Positions 1 through 8,625 of a DNA stretch of 64,000 nucleotides are shown in pieces. The DNA comes from Victivallales bacterium (GTDB taxonomy: Bacteria > Verrucomicrobiota > Lentisphaeria > Oligosphaerales > Oligosphaeraceae). Below the pieces are notes generated by a model, which saw only the letters and a list, made by a program, of their open reading frames with translations, did no database searches and was not told the origin of the DNA. The stretch spans positions 62,001 through 126,000 of the forward strand of contig JAFPYX010000061.1 of the NCBI GenBank assembly GCA_017417585.1, in the 5' to 3' direction. Position 1 is the first letter of the stretch. Each line of letters opens with the position of its first letter. The position numbers and the translations under genes were made by a program.

Positions 1-99
1 CAAAACACATCAAAGTCGTGTATATTAAGCGAATATTAATTCACAGTTTCCCCTTGCGTTGTAGTCAGGCAAGGCATTTTCTTACTAGCTTCATTGACT

Positions 100-255
100 A
101 TGAACCCCATGTACGATTTCGCCTTCTCCAACGGAACCGACCTTCTGGATGAATCCCTTCTGCCGGCCTCCTATGCCGACATGAATGCCATGAATCTTTC
201 GGTGGTCACGAAACCGGAACTTCGCAGCGAGCCACTCACGATGGACGAGCTGTAG
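100..255 (+). pseudogene. 5' fragment of the large surface protein, ended by in-frame TAG
   Basis: An ATG at 100 opens 51 codons that end at TAG (253-255). The reading frame then continues without another stop to 4245, in the same frame as the large downstream protein. The sequence before the stop ends TMDEL and the sequence after it starts EQYKDEDPG, which reads as continuous protein, so the TAG looks like a CAG-to-TAG change inside one gene. The frame is open back to position 40, but no signal peptide or ribosome-binding site is obvious, so the true N-terminus may be missing. Either a nonsense mutation, an assembly error, or (least likely) stop-codon readthrough. Confidence 0.5.
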
Positions 256-330
256 GAGCAGTATAAAGATGAGGATCCCGGAGTCTTCAGCGTCGGTGGC
301 ACCTTTGGCATTGACAGCGAGGCTTTCGGG

Positions 331-3300
331 TTGGAAGTCAGCAATGTCTATGTCTCCGTGGTGGACATCACCGACAACGCTGGCGCCAACAACGGCAAGC
401 TCGTGGTGGTTCAAGGAATGGCATATTTCCACATCGCCAAGCTCTTCAAGGCCTCGGCCGCCGTCATCGGCGCGTATGAGCCAGATGGCCTGACCGATCC
501 GCTGGATCTCTTCAACAAGGATATGGACGATGAGGAGAAGGCGGAGGCGGTTCGTGCCAGAAACGCCTTTGCCAACCTCTCTGGTGACACGGTCAGCCGT
601 TATGAGCTGATTGGCGACGCGAAGGAAACCAACGGGCTGTATTTCCTGTATGACGGGAAAGGCAATCTCACGGAGAAACAGTATGTCTTCTGCGCGACTG
701 GCTTGATGGACTTCTCCTGGCTGGAGAAAATCGGCGTGAACTGCGGCCTGAAGGTCGGCGTCATCGGCGCCTACAACTCCTTTGAGGAGGCCTGGGAGGT
801 CGGACTGGGCGCAAAGTTCACCGTCTCCTCGGGCAGGGAATGGATGGTGATTGGACGGATTGGCTTCAAGAGCGGCAAGCTTAACACCATTTCCCTCGAG
901 GTCAACAGCGAGATTCCAATTGGTCCAGTGGTCTTCACCAGAATCAATATAGGGGTCACGGGCATGGCGGACAATGTCCAGACCTATTCTCCTGGGCTGG
1001 GCGTCGCCTTTGGTCCGGAAATCAACTTCGGCGCATTGGTGTCGCCCGTGGCGAAGGTGCTGGGACTCAAGGTCGGTAGTTTCCGGGTTGTGGAGGTCGA
1101 TGTCTCTGGCGACGTCTCCAGCGATTTCAACGACGTGAACCTCTCCGTGGAGGGGAAGCTGTTCGGGCTCTTGGAAATCAAGGGGGGCTGGAAGCGCGAA
1201 AATGGCAACTACAACGAGATCAGCCTATCGGTCGGCACCAAGAATTCCTCCACTTTCAATTTCTGCGTCTCTGGCTCGGTCGGATGGTCCAGCGACCAGC
1301 TGACCGTGAAAGGCTCCCTCGACGGCTCTTTCAAGTGGGACTTCACCGCGCTGGGCATCACCTGGGTCGGCGTGAATGTCGGCGGTGGCATCAGCGTGGT
1401 TTACAACCAGATTGACACCCGCAAGACCCTCTCCGTGGCAGTCAATGGCCGTGCGCAAGTCAAGGTCGCCTTCATCAAAGTCGGCGTCAATGTCAGCAAG
1501 AGCTGGTTTTTCGACCTGTCCAGCAACCGCGGCTACGACTGCATCAACACCGGGCTGGAGTCCGCCGAGCGTCCAGGCTATGTCGGAGAACGTGTCCCCC
1601 TGCGTGACGGCAATGTCGCTCCCGCAGTGGAGTTCGACGGTGAAAGCCTTGGCAGCTACAGCTGGACCGCCACCGCCTTCGCGGCCGCCGGCACGATGTA
1701 CATCACGGTGGCCGCCCAGTATTCCCTCTCCGATGTGGAATGGGTTCTCTACGACGCGAATGGCAATGCCTACACTTCGGAGAATTCGGAAGGCGTGGTC
1801 GAGGTGAAAAAGGTCAGCTATTCCCAGCTGGAGCTGTCGGTGGAAAATCCCGCGCAGGGCGTCTGGACCATGGACGTCTATGGCAGCAAGAAGTGGAATG
1901 GCGAGGTGCTCATCTATGCCGAGGCCGGGGATCCCGTCGAGACCGACCTGCGGATTGTGGCGCTGGACAAGACCTCCGTCACGGTGGAATATCAGGCACA
2001 CGTAACGGGCGAGAACTACCTCGCCGCATTATACATCGAACGAGTCGACCAGCCCGAGGACGAATACGAGGGCATTATCCTGGATTACCTGCTCGCCACG
2101 GAAGGAGACGGTTATCGCCAAGTCACGGTCAACTTGCCAGAGGACATCCAAGGCGGGGAATATCGGTTCTACATCATGGCCCAGAGCACCAACTCCGCGG
2201 AGATCGCCTACAGCGCGAAGACCGAGGCGGTTGAAGTGATGCGCCGCACCGCCGACCTGAACGTGACGGACTGCCGCGTGGAACTCCAGGCAGACAACCC
2301 GCAGCAGGCGAAGGTCTTCTTCACGGTGAAGAACCTAGGCAGCGAAGACGCCAATGGCTTCCTGGTGGAAATTCTTCTCGGCGACAGCGAAATCAACTTG
2401 GATGACGACTTGGTAGTCAACTCCTCGCGAATCAGCCTCGCCGCTGGTGCCAGCCAGGAATTCGAACTGTCCCTCGATATTCCGGAGGATTATCTTGGCG
2501 AGCAGTCGGTCATGTCCATCCGGCTTGACCAGGAAAAGAAAGTCGACGAGGGAATCTTTGAACACGACAATTCCTATGTAAAGACATTGTCTTTCGCGCG
2601 ATTGGACGCCACTTGCACCACCAAGACGCTCAAATGGAAGAAGGTAAGCGGAGCCGTCTCATACGACCTGGAATACGCCATCGAGCGGAACTGGGAAAAT
2701 GACGTGATGATCCGGGGGCTCGCCGGAACCTCCATCAAAATCGAATTGGCACCTGGCTGCTATGGCTTCAGGATTACTCCCCGTGACGCGAATGGCAAAG
2801 TCATCGAAGAGGGCATTCAGGAATGGAATGGCGACTTCAAATTCTCCGGCAGCTATGGCCTGACGCTGGACGCCGGCGGGAAGACCGCCTCCACCGAAGT
2901 GTTCGCCTTGCTGGACGGATTCTACGACTGGAACAATATCGACCTGGGGAATTTCTCCGGGACATTGCTTCTGAATGAGGTGGACGGGAAACGAGAGGGC
3001 GTGGACCAGAAACAGGCTTCCATCAAAATCGTCAACGGAAAAGCCAAGAAATCCTCTGTTCCAACCGACCTGCTGTTGGAGACGGGGCTGTATTACTTCA
3101 CGGCCAAATCCACCAAGAGCTCCAGTGCGGATACCGCGTTGAGCTTCTCGCTTTCGGGCGATCTTCTGCCCAATAAGGATGCCTCCAGAAATCTGCTCTC
3201 CCTGCCAGAGAGCGTGGATGAGAATGGCGAGTTTGCCGAAACCTTGAGTGGCTGGATCGACAGGCTGGAGACCTCTGACACTTGGGAGTACCTTGTGGAA

Positions 3301-4245
3301 GACGCCGGCGAATTAAGCCTCTCCGTCAACTCCCCGGAAACACTTCAGGGCAGTCTCGCCATCGACCTTTATGTGCAGAATGATTTTGACAACAACTACA
3401 CGAAGCAGGAGTCGTTCCTTGTCGGGCCGAAAACCACCGATCCGGTCCTGCTGGATGGCTACCTTGTCAACAATAACTTCTACCTGGAGGTTCACGGCGC
3501 GTCCACCAAGAAGAAAGCCGGCACGCAGAGCATAGACTACTTGCTCGACCTCGGTTTTCAATCCTTTGAGGCAAAGCCGGTGGCGGAGGACTACTTGCTC
3601 TCCGCCAGCGAGAAAATCCGCGTCAATGGCTGGGTCGGCTATGGAAATCCCGAGGACGTCTTCCTGCTGCAGGTCGGGGATGAAGACTCGGGCTCCTACA
3701 AGTTCTCGCTGTCTGGCGATGCCCGCGAGGCATATCTTCGCATCTACTCCATCACGGGAAAACAGCTGAAGTCAGTCAGATTGAACCAAAAGGGCACTGC
3801 CAGCCTGGCCGATGTCACCCTGTATTCCGGCGACTATCTGGTGGAGGTCACCAGCCAAGACAAGGCCGGGAATGTCAACAACACCGACTACACTTTGACC
3901 GTCAAGAAAACCAATGCCTTTGACGTCATTTCAAGCGACAGCGTAGCCGAGGTTGACGAAGTGGCTAGGAAGAAGAAGCTGGTTTACACTCTGGATGTCC
4001 AGGAGGCCGGTCGCTATGACTTTAGTGACTTGACTTCGGCGGGCTTGAAGGTTTTATTCTACGAGGCCAAGACCAATGGGAAACTTGCCAGGATTGCTGT
4101 TCGTTCCGATATGGTGAATCTTTCGGACGTCGAGCTGACCTATATGAAGGTGTACAATCCCAAAGCGGGCTGGGGAGAAGCCACCATCGGACTGGACGAG
4201 GAGAACCGCAAGATTACCTATTCCACGCTTGCCATGGGACGCTAG
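331..4245 (+). CDS. Large extracellular beta-rich repeat protein (CARDB / pre-peptidase-like domains)
   Basis: About 1304 residues from the first in-frame start-like codon (TTG at 331) after the amber codon at 253. The first ~420 residues are Gly/Val-rich alternating beta strands without recognised motif. Residues ~460-540 and ~1180-1250 resemble the bacterial pre-peptidase C-terminal (PPC) beta-sandwich, with runs such as GSYKFSLSGD and YSGDYLVEV. Around 650-760 a CARDB-like adhesion module is visible (VFFTVKNLGSEDANGF, LAAGASQEFELSLDIP), followed by a fibronectin-like stretch (ATCTTKTLKWKKVSGA). No C-terminal autotransporter barrel or sorting signal is seen; the gene ends in tandem TAG TAG. 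Probably a fragment of a secreted or cell-surface protein; function unknown. The start used here is arbitrary because the real N-terminus lies upstream of the amber codon. Confidence 0.6.
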   Translation: MEVSNVYVSVVDITDNAGANNGKLVVVQGMAYFHIAKLFKASAAVIGAYEPDGLTDPLDLFNKDMDDEEKAEAVRARNAFANLSGDTVSRYELIGDAKETNGLYFLYDGKGNLTEKQYVFCATGLMDFSWLEKIGVNCGLKVGVIGAYNSFEEAWEVGLGAKFTVSSGREWMVIGRIGFKSGKLNTISLEVNSEIPIGPVVFTRINIGVTGMADNVQTYSPGLGVAFGPEINFGALVSPVAKVLGLKVGSFRVVEVDVSGDVSSDFNDVNLSVEGKLFGLLEIKGGWKRENGNYNEISLSVGTKNSSTFNFCVSGSVGWSSDQLTVKGSLDGSFKWDFTALGITWVGVNVGGGISVVYNQIDTRKTLSVAVNGRAQVKVAFIKVGVNVSKSWFFDLSSNRGYDCINTGLESAERPGYVGERVPLRDGNVAPAVEFDGESLGSYSWTATAFAAAGTMYITVAAQYSLSDVEWVLYDANGNAYTSENSEGVVEVKKVSYSQLELSVENPAQGVWTMDVYGSKKWNGEVLIYAEAGDPVETDLRIVALDKTSVTVEYQAHVTGENYLAALYIERVDQPEDEYEGIILDYLLATEGDGYRQVTVNLPEDIQGGEYRFYIMAQSTNSAEIAYSAKTEAVEVMRRTADLNVTDCRVELQADNPQQAKVFFTVKNLGSEDANGFLVEILLGDSEINLDDDLVVNSSRISLAAGASQEFELSLDIPEDYLGEQSVMSIRLDQEKKVDEGIFEHDNSYVKTLSFARLDATCTTKTLKWKKVSGAVSYDLEYAIERNWENDVMIRGLAGTSIKIELAPGCYGFRITPRDANGKVIEEGIQEWNGDFKFSGSYGLTLDAGGKTASTEVFALLDGFYDWNNIDLGNFSGTLLLNEVDGKREGVDQKQASIKIVNGKAKKSSVPTDLLLETGLYYFTAKSTKSSSADTALSFSLSGDLLPNKDASRNLLSLPESVDENGEFAETLSGWIDRLETSDTWEYLVEDAGELSLSVNSPETLQGSLAIDLYVQNDFDNNYTKQESFLVGPKTTDPVLLDGYLVNNNFYLEVHGASTKKKAGTQSIDYLLDLGFQSFEAKPVAEDYLLSASEKIRVNGWVGYGNPEDVFLLQVGDEDSGSYKFSLSGDAREAYLRIYSITGKQLKSVRLNQKGTASLADVTLYSGDYLVEVTSQDKAGNVNNTDYTLTVKKTNAFDVISSDSVAEVDEVARKKKLVYTLDVQEAGRYDFSDLTSAGLKVLFYEAKTNGKLARIAVRSDMVNLSDVELTYMKVYNPKAGWGEATIGLDEENRKITYSTLAMGR

Positions 4246-4296
4246 TAGCCTGTTGCAATTGTTTTTGGGAATCATATCGATAACTTGCCTAATTGG

Positions 4297-4406
4297 ACAA
4301 ACGGGACGGATGGGGTCAGTAGGGCGGATGGGACGGTGGCTTGCGATTGCCTTGTCCCACGTGTCCCACATCCCACATGTCCCAGGGCCTCGGCCTCCCA
4401 GAGGCC
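4297..4406. repeat. Opposed short GGGAC-type repeats and a GC hairpin between convergent genes
   Basis: Between two convergent genes, degenerate ~9-nt units built on GGGACGGAT occur at about 4300-4340. Units of the complementary type (GTCCCACGT, GTCCCACAT) occur at about 4353-4386, so the two blocks can partly pair, for example TGGGAC 4329-4334 with GTCCCA 4354-4359. A perfect hairpin follows: GGCCTC 4392-4397, loop CCA, GAGGCC 4401-4406. There is no U-tract. It may act as a bidirectional transcription boundary or be a dispersed intergenic repeat. Confidence 0.4.
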
Positions 4407-4430
4407 AGGCACATCGAAAGCACAATTCCC

Positions 4431-5729
4431 CTATTTCCCCATTTCCATGGAATAACCTACGGTGATTTCCATTGGCGAGGGGACGGCGAAGACAAACGGC
4501 TTCTTATCATCAAGGGGGTCGTCATAGAGGTTGCGCATTACGGAGGCATCAATGGCGATGGTGCACCGAACTTCGACTCTCTCCTCGTTTTTTGCGGGGC
4601 AGACGGTTACGTCCAGGCGATAGCCATCGGTGGCAGGGGACAGGCTGATTACCGCATCGCCCTGTTGTTCTTGCTCCAGGACACTTAACTGGAATGACTT
4701 GTCATACGGAATCAACTGGAAGGACTGGATGCGCGTCTCTCCGACACGGAGCGCCCCAAGCCAGACCTTTTGGTCGCCAGGCCTGACTGGCATTGGTATC
4801 CCAGTTATACGATCTTGCGGGGGAATCACTTTCGGGATGTATTTCCCTGTCGAATCATATGGTAGTTTCTCGGGAATCACTTGGACTGCTGGAAGGGCTA
4901 TGCCGCTGACCGGCAGCCTGATGAACTCCTGCCCTGGAGCATCCGTCTCCAGAAGCACCTCGCGGATGAATTTACCGGAAAAAGCCCCGGGCTTCACCGA
5001 AATCTCCAGAGTTGTCTGTTCGCCTGGCGGCAGGGTGCATGGCGTGAACTTGACTTTCATGAAGTCGCTGATGGCGGTCGCCCGCAACAGCCGGACAGGC
5101 TTGTCACTGCGGTTCTTGAGATCAAAGCGCACGATGTTCTCGCACCACGCCGGACAACGGGCAAACTCGATGCCACCACTCCGATAGATGTCCAGGCAGA
5201 CCTCCTGTCCGGCGGGAAGTTGCGGCAAGGTCTCGACACTCTTGGACACTTTACCTTGCCAAGCAAAACAATCAGCAGTATGTTCTTCGTTTGGACGGAT
5301 ATATTCTACTCGCACATATTGTCGGCCGACATCTTCTTCGTTATTCTCTTCCAAGGGTAGAAGGGAAAACGTCAGGGAACCGAAAGCCTCGTCATCCGAG
5401 CAAAAAATGGTGAACCACTCCTTCACCATGTCCCAGAAGCCGCCAAAGTTGACCAACTCGATGGATTCGGCGTCCAGCCATTCCCCTAAGGTGTTCAGAA
5501 AAGCCGTCTTTTCCTCGCCTGTGACCATCCACCGGCGCTTGACTTCATAGACGTCGGCCCCCTCGTAGTCATTGTGGAAAATCTCGGAGTTTGCATCTCG
5601 TTTGAATGCCTCAAGCAAAATAGCGAGGGGAATGCGCTCGTTTTCTGCGAAAACTGGGTTGTCGAGATTCTGCGCCAGGCAAGTGCCGAGCAAAAACGCC
5701 GTCCAAATGGCAAGAAGTCTTGTTGTCAC
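4431..5729 (-). CDS. Secreted DUF1573-domain protein
   Basis: 432 residues starting at GTG (5729-5727). The N-terminus is a clear Sec signal peptide (MTTRLLAIWTAFLLGTCLA, cleavage near AQN). The middle third carries a DUF1573-like immunoglobulin fold seen as FDLKNRSDKPVRLL, then TLPPGEQTTLEISVKPG and VLLETDAPGQEFIRLPVSG; these modules accompany secreted or envelope proteins in PVC and Bacteroidetes bacteria. A short repeat of the same style near the C-terminus (RVGETRIQSFQLIPYDKSF) suggests a second, degenerate copy. It is the last gene of a leftward group after the GH-A-like enzyme, 88 bp downstream. Function unknown; a periplasmic or surface structural role is inferred only. Confidence 0.6.
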   Translation of the reverse strand: MTTRLLAIWTAFLLGTCLAQNLDNPVFAENERIPLAILLEAFKRDANSEIFHNDYEGADVYEVKRRWMVTGEEKTAFLNTLGEWLDAESIELVNFGGFWDMVKEWFTIFCSDDEAFGSLTFSLLPLEENNEEDVGRQYVRVEYIRPNEEHTADCFAWQGKVSKSVETLPQLPAGQEVCLDIYRSGGIEFARCPAWCENIVRFDLKNRSDKPVRLLRATAISDFMKVKFTPCTLPPGEQTTLEISVKPGAFSGKFIREVLLETDAPGQEFIRLPVSGIALPAVQVIPEKLPYDSTGKYIPKVIPPQDRITGIPMPVRPGDQKVWLGALRVGETRIQSFQLIPYDKSFQLSVLEQEQQGDAVISLSPATDGYRLDVTVCPAKNEERVEVRCTIAIDASVMRNLYDDPLDDKKPFVFAVPSPMEITVGYSMEMGK

Positions 5730-5817
5730 AATGGTAAAGCCAAAAGCACTAGGCTAGGCGCTGGACTACTCCAGCGTATTGACAGGCGGATAGAGTTTTA
5801 GGATGGCAGCTTCTCTA

Positions 5818-8604
5818 TTATTGCATATAGAAGAGGTAGGTGGTGCGGTCCTCGGCGTCGAAGGTGTAGTCCTTGAGGGTACCCAGGTCCTGCTCTTCGG
5901 GGAGGAGGAGCTTCACCTTTGCCTCACGCGGGAAGTGGACAGTGCGGGAGCCGCCTTTGGCGAGGTGCAGCATCACGAAGGATCGGTTGGCGTAGATCAC
6001 CGCGTCATCGTCATCGTTGTAGCAGAAGACTCCCGCCTTTTGGAAGATGCGCCGCCATTCGGCACGCGGGAGGGTGGCGACGGAAACGAGATAGTCGGTC
6101 GCGCCATTCGGGCCGGTCTTGCGTGCATAGACGGGCGTGCCATATTGGTAGCCGAGAATCTCCGCATCGGGATCGACAACTTTGAGGGTGGGGCCGTTCG
6201 GGTTATGGGCGCCATAGAGCGATTCATTCTTCGAGCCGTCGGAGACGAGTTCGAGTTCGGCGTTCACCAGTTCGTCCACGGCCTCGGCTTTTATTGTGGT
6301 AAGTCTTTCGGTTCCAACAACATCAGCACCATTTTCCGTGAGGAATCCGGCATGGTCGAGCCAGACGATGGTCTTGCCTTGCTGGCGGAGTTTCTTGGCG
6401 AATTCGACGACCTCCGGCTTGTCCTGGAGCATGTTGAGGAAGACATAGACCTTGTAGTCGGGAAGCGCGGGGTTCTGGAGGTCGAGGGTGGCGACGGCAT
6501 CAAAGGGCGCTCCTGCGTGGGGCAGTTCGCGGATCTGCTGGTAGATGTGGTGGAGGCTGGGGCGGATCTTTTCGGTTCCTGCGTAGTACGGCGCGTCCCA
6601 GTCGCCGACGAGAAGAACCTCCGAGGCGGTGTTGTTGTCGGCGGGAAGATTCCAGATGGGAAGGAGTTTCTTAAAATACTCCTGGACCTCGGGAGAGAGG
6701 TACCAGCAGTATGCGAAGTCGAAGTACCAGAAGCCGTTGCCGCGGCAGAGACTTTGGCAGAAGTCGCGGGCCAGTGCGTTCACGTCGTCGCGCGGGGTCT
6801 TGCAGAAGGTATGGCCAGGCTGGTCGGTGCAGAAGTGGGTGCGGGTGTCAGCCTCGGTGAGGGAGAGTTTTCCGCGCAGGCGGTAGGATGAGACGAGGCT
6901 GCGGGCGGGCTGCGGCTCGCCGAAGTCGCGCACGACTCCGCCATAGGCGGTGGGGTGGCATTGGAAGTCCACGTCAGGCGAGGCAAGGATGCGGTCGTTG
7001 GCCTGATGCCAGCCCTCGGACTGGAAGACCATCTCGAAGAAATACCCGCAGAAGTTGCCCACGAGGGCGCGGCGTCCGCAGGCCTCCTTGATGGTGTGGT
7101 TTCCGGCGAGCAGGAAGTCGGCGACGGTATTGGCGAGGCATTTGAGGTAGTCCACGGCATAGCGGTCCTGCACGGGGTCGCGGAAGGAGCCGGCGCCCTG
7201 GTGGAGTCGCGCGGCCTCGCCGGGGACCTCGGCGGTCTCGAAGGTGACGACGGGGTCGTTCCACGCGGACTGGAGCTCGGCCTCGGAGGCGTAGTGTTCG
7301 CGGAGCCATTCGCGGAAGTGCGCGGTCATCGGGGCGGAGGTGTCGGGCATCTGCCCGTTGAAGCCGTAGTGGTGCCATTCGAGATAGACTCCGGAGTCCA
7401 GACGGTAGCCGATCACGCGCTTGGCGTAGGGAGTGGATTCGATGTATTCCACGAGGTCGCGTATGGCCTGGTTCAAGTCCTCCTGCCAGAGTTTCGAGGC
7501 GTAGGAGGGCACGCGGAATTTGGAGAACTGCACGTCGTATTTCCTGTCGGGTGGCGGCTCCTGGGTAGATGCATACTGCACAAGTTCTTCCGGATGGGAA
7601 TCAATCCACCATCTTACAGGATAGGAGCAACAGATGGGGACGATGACTCGCGCGTCCGGGTCGGTGGCCAGGAGCTGGCGCATCATCGCATCGAAGCGTT
7701 CGAAGGCGTAGTTGCCGTGACCAAGCCAAAACTGTTCCATGGAGACGCCCATGACATAGAGGTGTAGTCCCGCGTCACGGAAGCCGATGACGTTTTGGAC
7801 GAAGTCGGGGTTGGTGAAGTTCTCGTGGGCGTGGGTGGAGTAGAGGATTGGCGCGCAGGGCTTTCCATCGATGTCCAGCATCGCCTTGCCCTGGTCGTAG
7901 AAGACCTTGACCACCGGCTTGCTCTCGGCGGCCAGCTGTGCCTCGATACGTTTCCATAGCGCGGTGTCGCCCGTGTGCAGAAGTTCCCGGACCGTCTGCG
8001 CATAGGCGGCCGGGTAGAACATCGTGAGGTCCACGCGGGAGGCCCAGGGCTCGATGGTCATGTCGCCGTGCGAGGCGACTGCCACGGGGACATCGCCGTC
8101 CAGCTCCGCCGGATTGTTCTTGGCGGTCTGCCAAGTTTGGTCGGAAACCACGTTCTCCTCATGGCCGTCCGCATATTGGAGTCGCAGGCGGAAGATTGCC
8201 CCGCCGGGTCCCCCGCCGTTTACGCCACGAAGTACAACCATGTGCGTGCCGGTGTTTTTCAACTGCTCGGTGACATCGAAGCCGTGGACGAGCATCCCCG
8301 CCACCAGCCGTGGGAGCAGCAAGGCGAAGTCGGGATCGACGGTGGTATCCTCGCGCGGGAGACGGCAGGACTCTGGAATCCGAACGCCGTCGAGGTAGCC
8401 ATGGCCGGAGTCGTCAATGACAAAAAACACCCGCGCATCCACGAGGCCGTCGCCGACCACGAACTCCTTGAAGAAATAGCGGTCCTTGCCGATGCCTTCG
8501 GCGTCGGCTTCGGGATAGTGGATCCACTGCGGACGGGCGAAGTCGGCGGCGTCAAGGCAGAGAGCCAGGAGAAACAGCAGTGAAAGTAGGGTAAAACGTT
8601 TCAT
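5818..8604 (-). CDS. Secreted clan GH-A-like glycoside hydrolase (paralogue 1)
   Basis: 928 residues with signal peptide MKRFTLLSLLFLLALCLDA. Residues ~20-190 look like a jelly-roll carbohydrate-binding module (DDSGHGYLDGVRIP, NTGTHMVVLRGVNGGG). A TIM-barrel region follows at ~250-640, resembling GH42-type beta-galactosidases. Two acidic residues are shared with the paralogues at 23162 and 50849: Glu409 in VYLEW, a candidate acid/base, and Glu584 in SLTEADTRT, a candidate nucleophile. The C-terminal ~250 residues resemble the amidotransferase-like and beta domains of GH42. It lies 21 bp downstream of the GT4-WaaP gene on the same strand and is likely co-transcribed. The substrate is unknown and the CAZy family cannot be fixed by eye. 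Confidence 0.65.
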   Translation of the reverse strand: MKRFTLLSLLFLLALCLDAADFARPQWIHYPEADAEGIGKDRYFFKEFVVGDGLVDARVFFVIDDSGHGYLDGVRIPESCRLPREDTTVDPDFALLLPRLVAGMLVHGFDVTEQLKNTGTHMVVLRGVNGGGPGGAIFRLRLQYADGHEENVVSDQTWQTAKNNPAELDGDVPVAVASHGDMTIEPWASRVDLTMFYPAAYAQTVRELLHTGDTALWKRIEAQLAAESKPVVKVFYDQGKAMLDIDGKPCAPILYSTHAHENFTNPDFVQNVIGFRDAGLHLYVMGVSMEQFWLGHGNYAFERFDAMMRQLLATDPDARVIVPICCSYPVRWWIDSHPEELVQYASTQEPPPDRKYDVQFSKFRVPSYASKLWQEDLNQAIRDLVEYIESTPYAKRVIGYRLDSGVYLEWHHYGFNGQMPDTSAPMTAHFREWLREHYASEAELQSAWNDPVVTFETAEVPGEAARLHQGAGSFRDPVQDRYAVDYLKCLANTVADFLLAGNHTIKEACGRRALVGNFCGYFFEMVFQSEGWHQANDRILASPDVDFQCHPTAYGGVVRDFGEPQPARSLVSSYRLRGKLSLTEADTRTHFCTDQPGHTFCKTPRDDVNALARDFCQSLCRGNGFWYFDFAYCWYLSPEVQEYFKKLLPIWNLPADNNTASEVLLVGDWDAPYYAGTEKIRPSLHHIYQQIRELPHAGAPFDAVATLDLQNPALPDYKVYVFLNMLQDKPEVVEFAKKLRQQGKTIVWLDHAGFLTENGADVVGTERLTTIKAEAVDELVNAELELVSDGSKNESLYGAHNPNGPTLKVVDPDAEILGYQYGTPVYARKTGPNGATDYLVSVATLPRAEWRRIFQKAGVFCYNDDDDAVIYANRSFVMLHLAKGGSRTVHFPREAKVKLLLPEEQDLGTLKDYTFDAEDRTTYLFYMQ

Positions 8605-8625
8605 GAGTGAAAACCGTATGAAATG

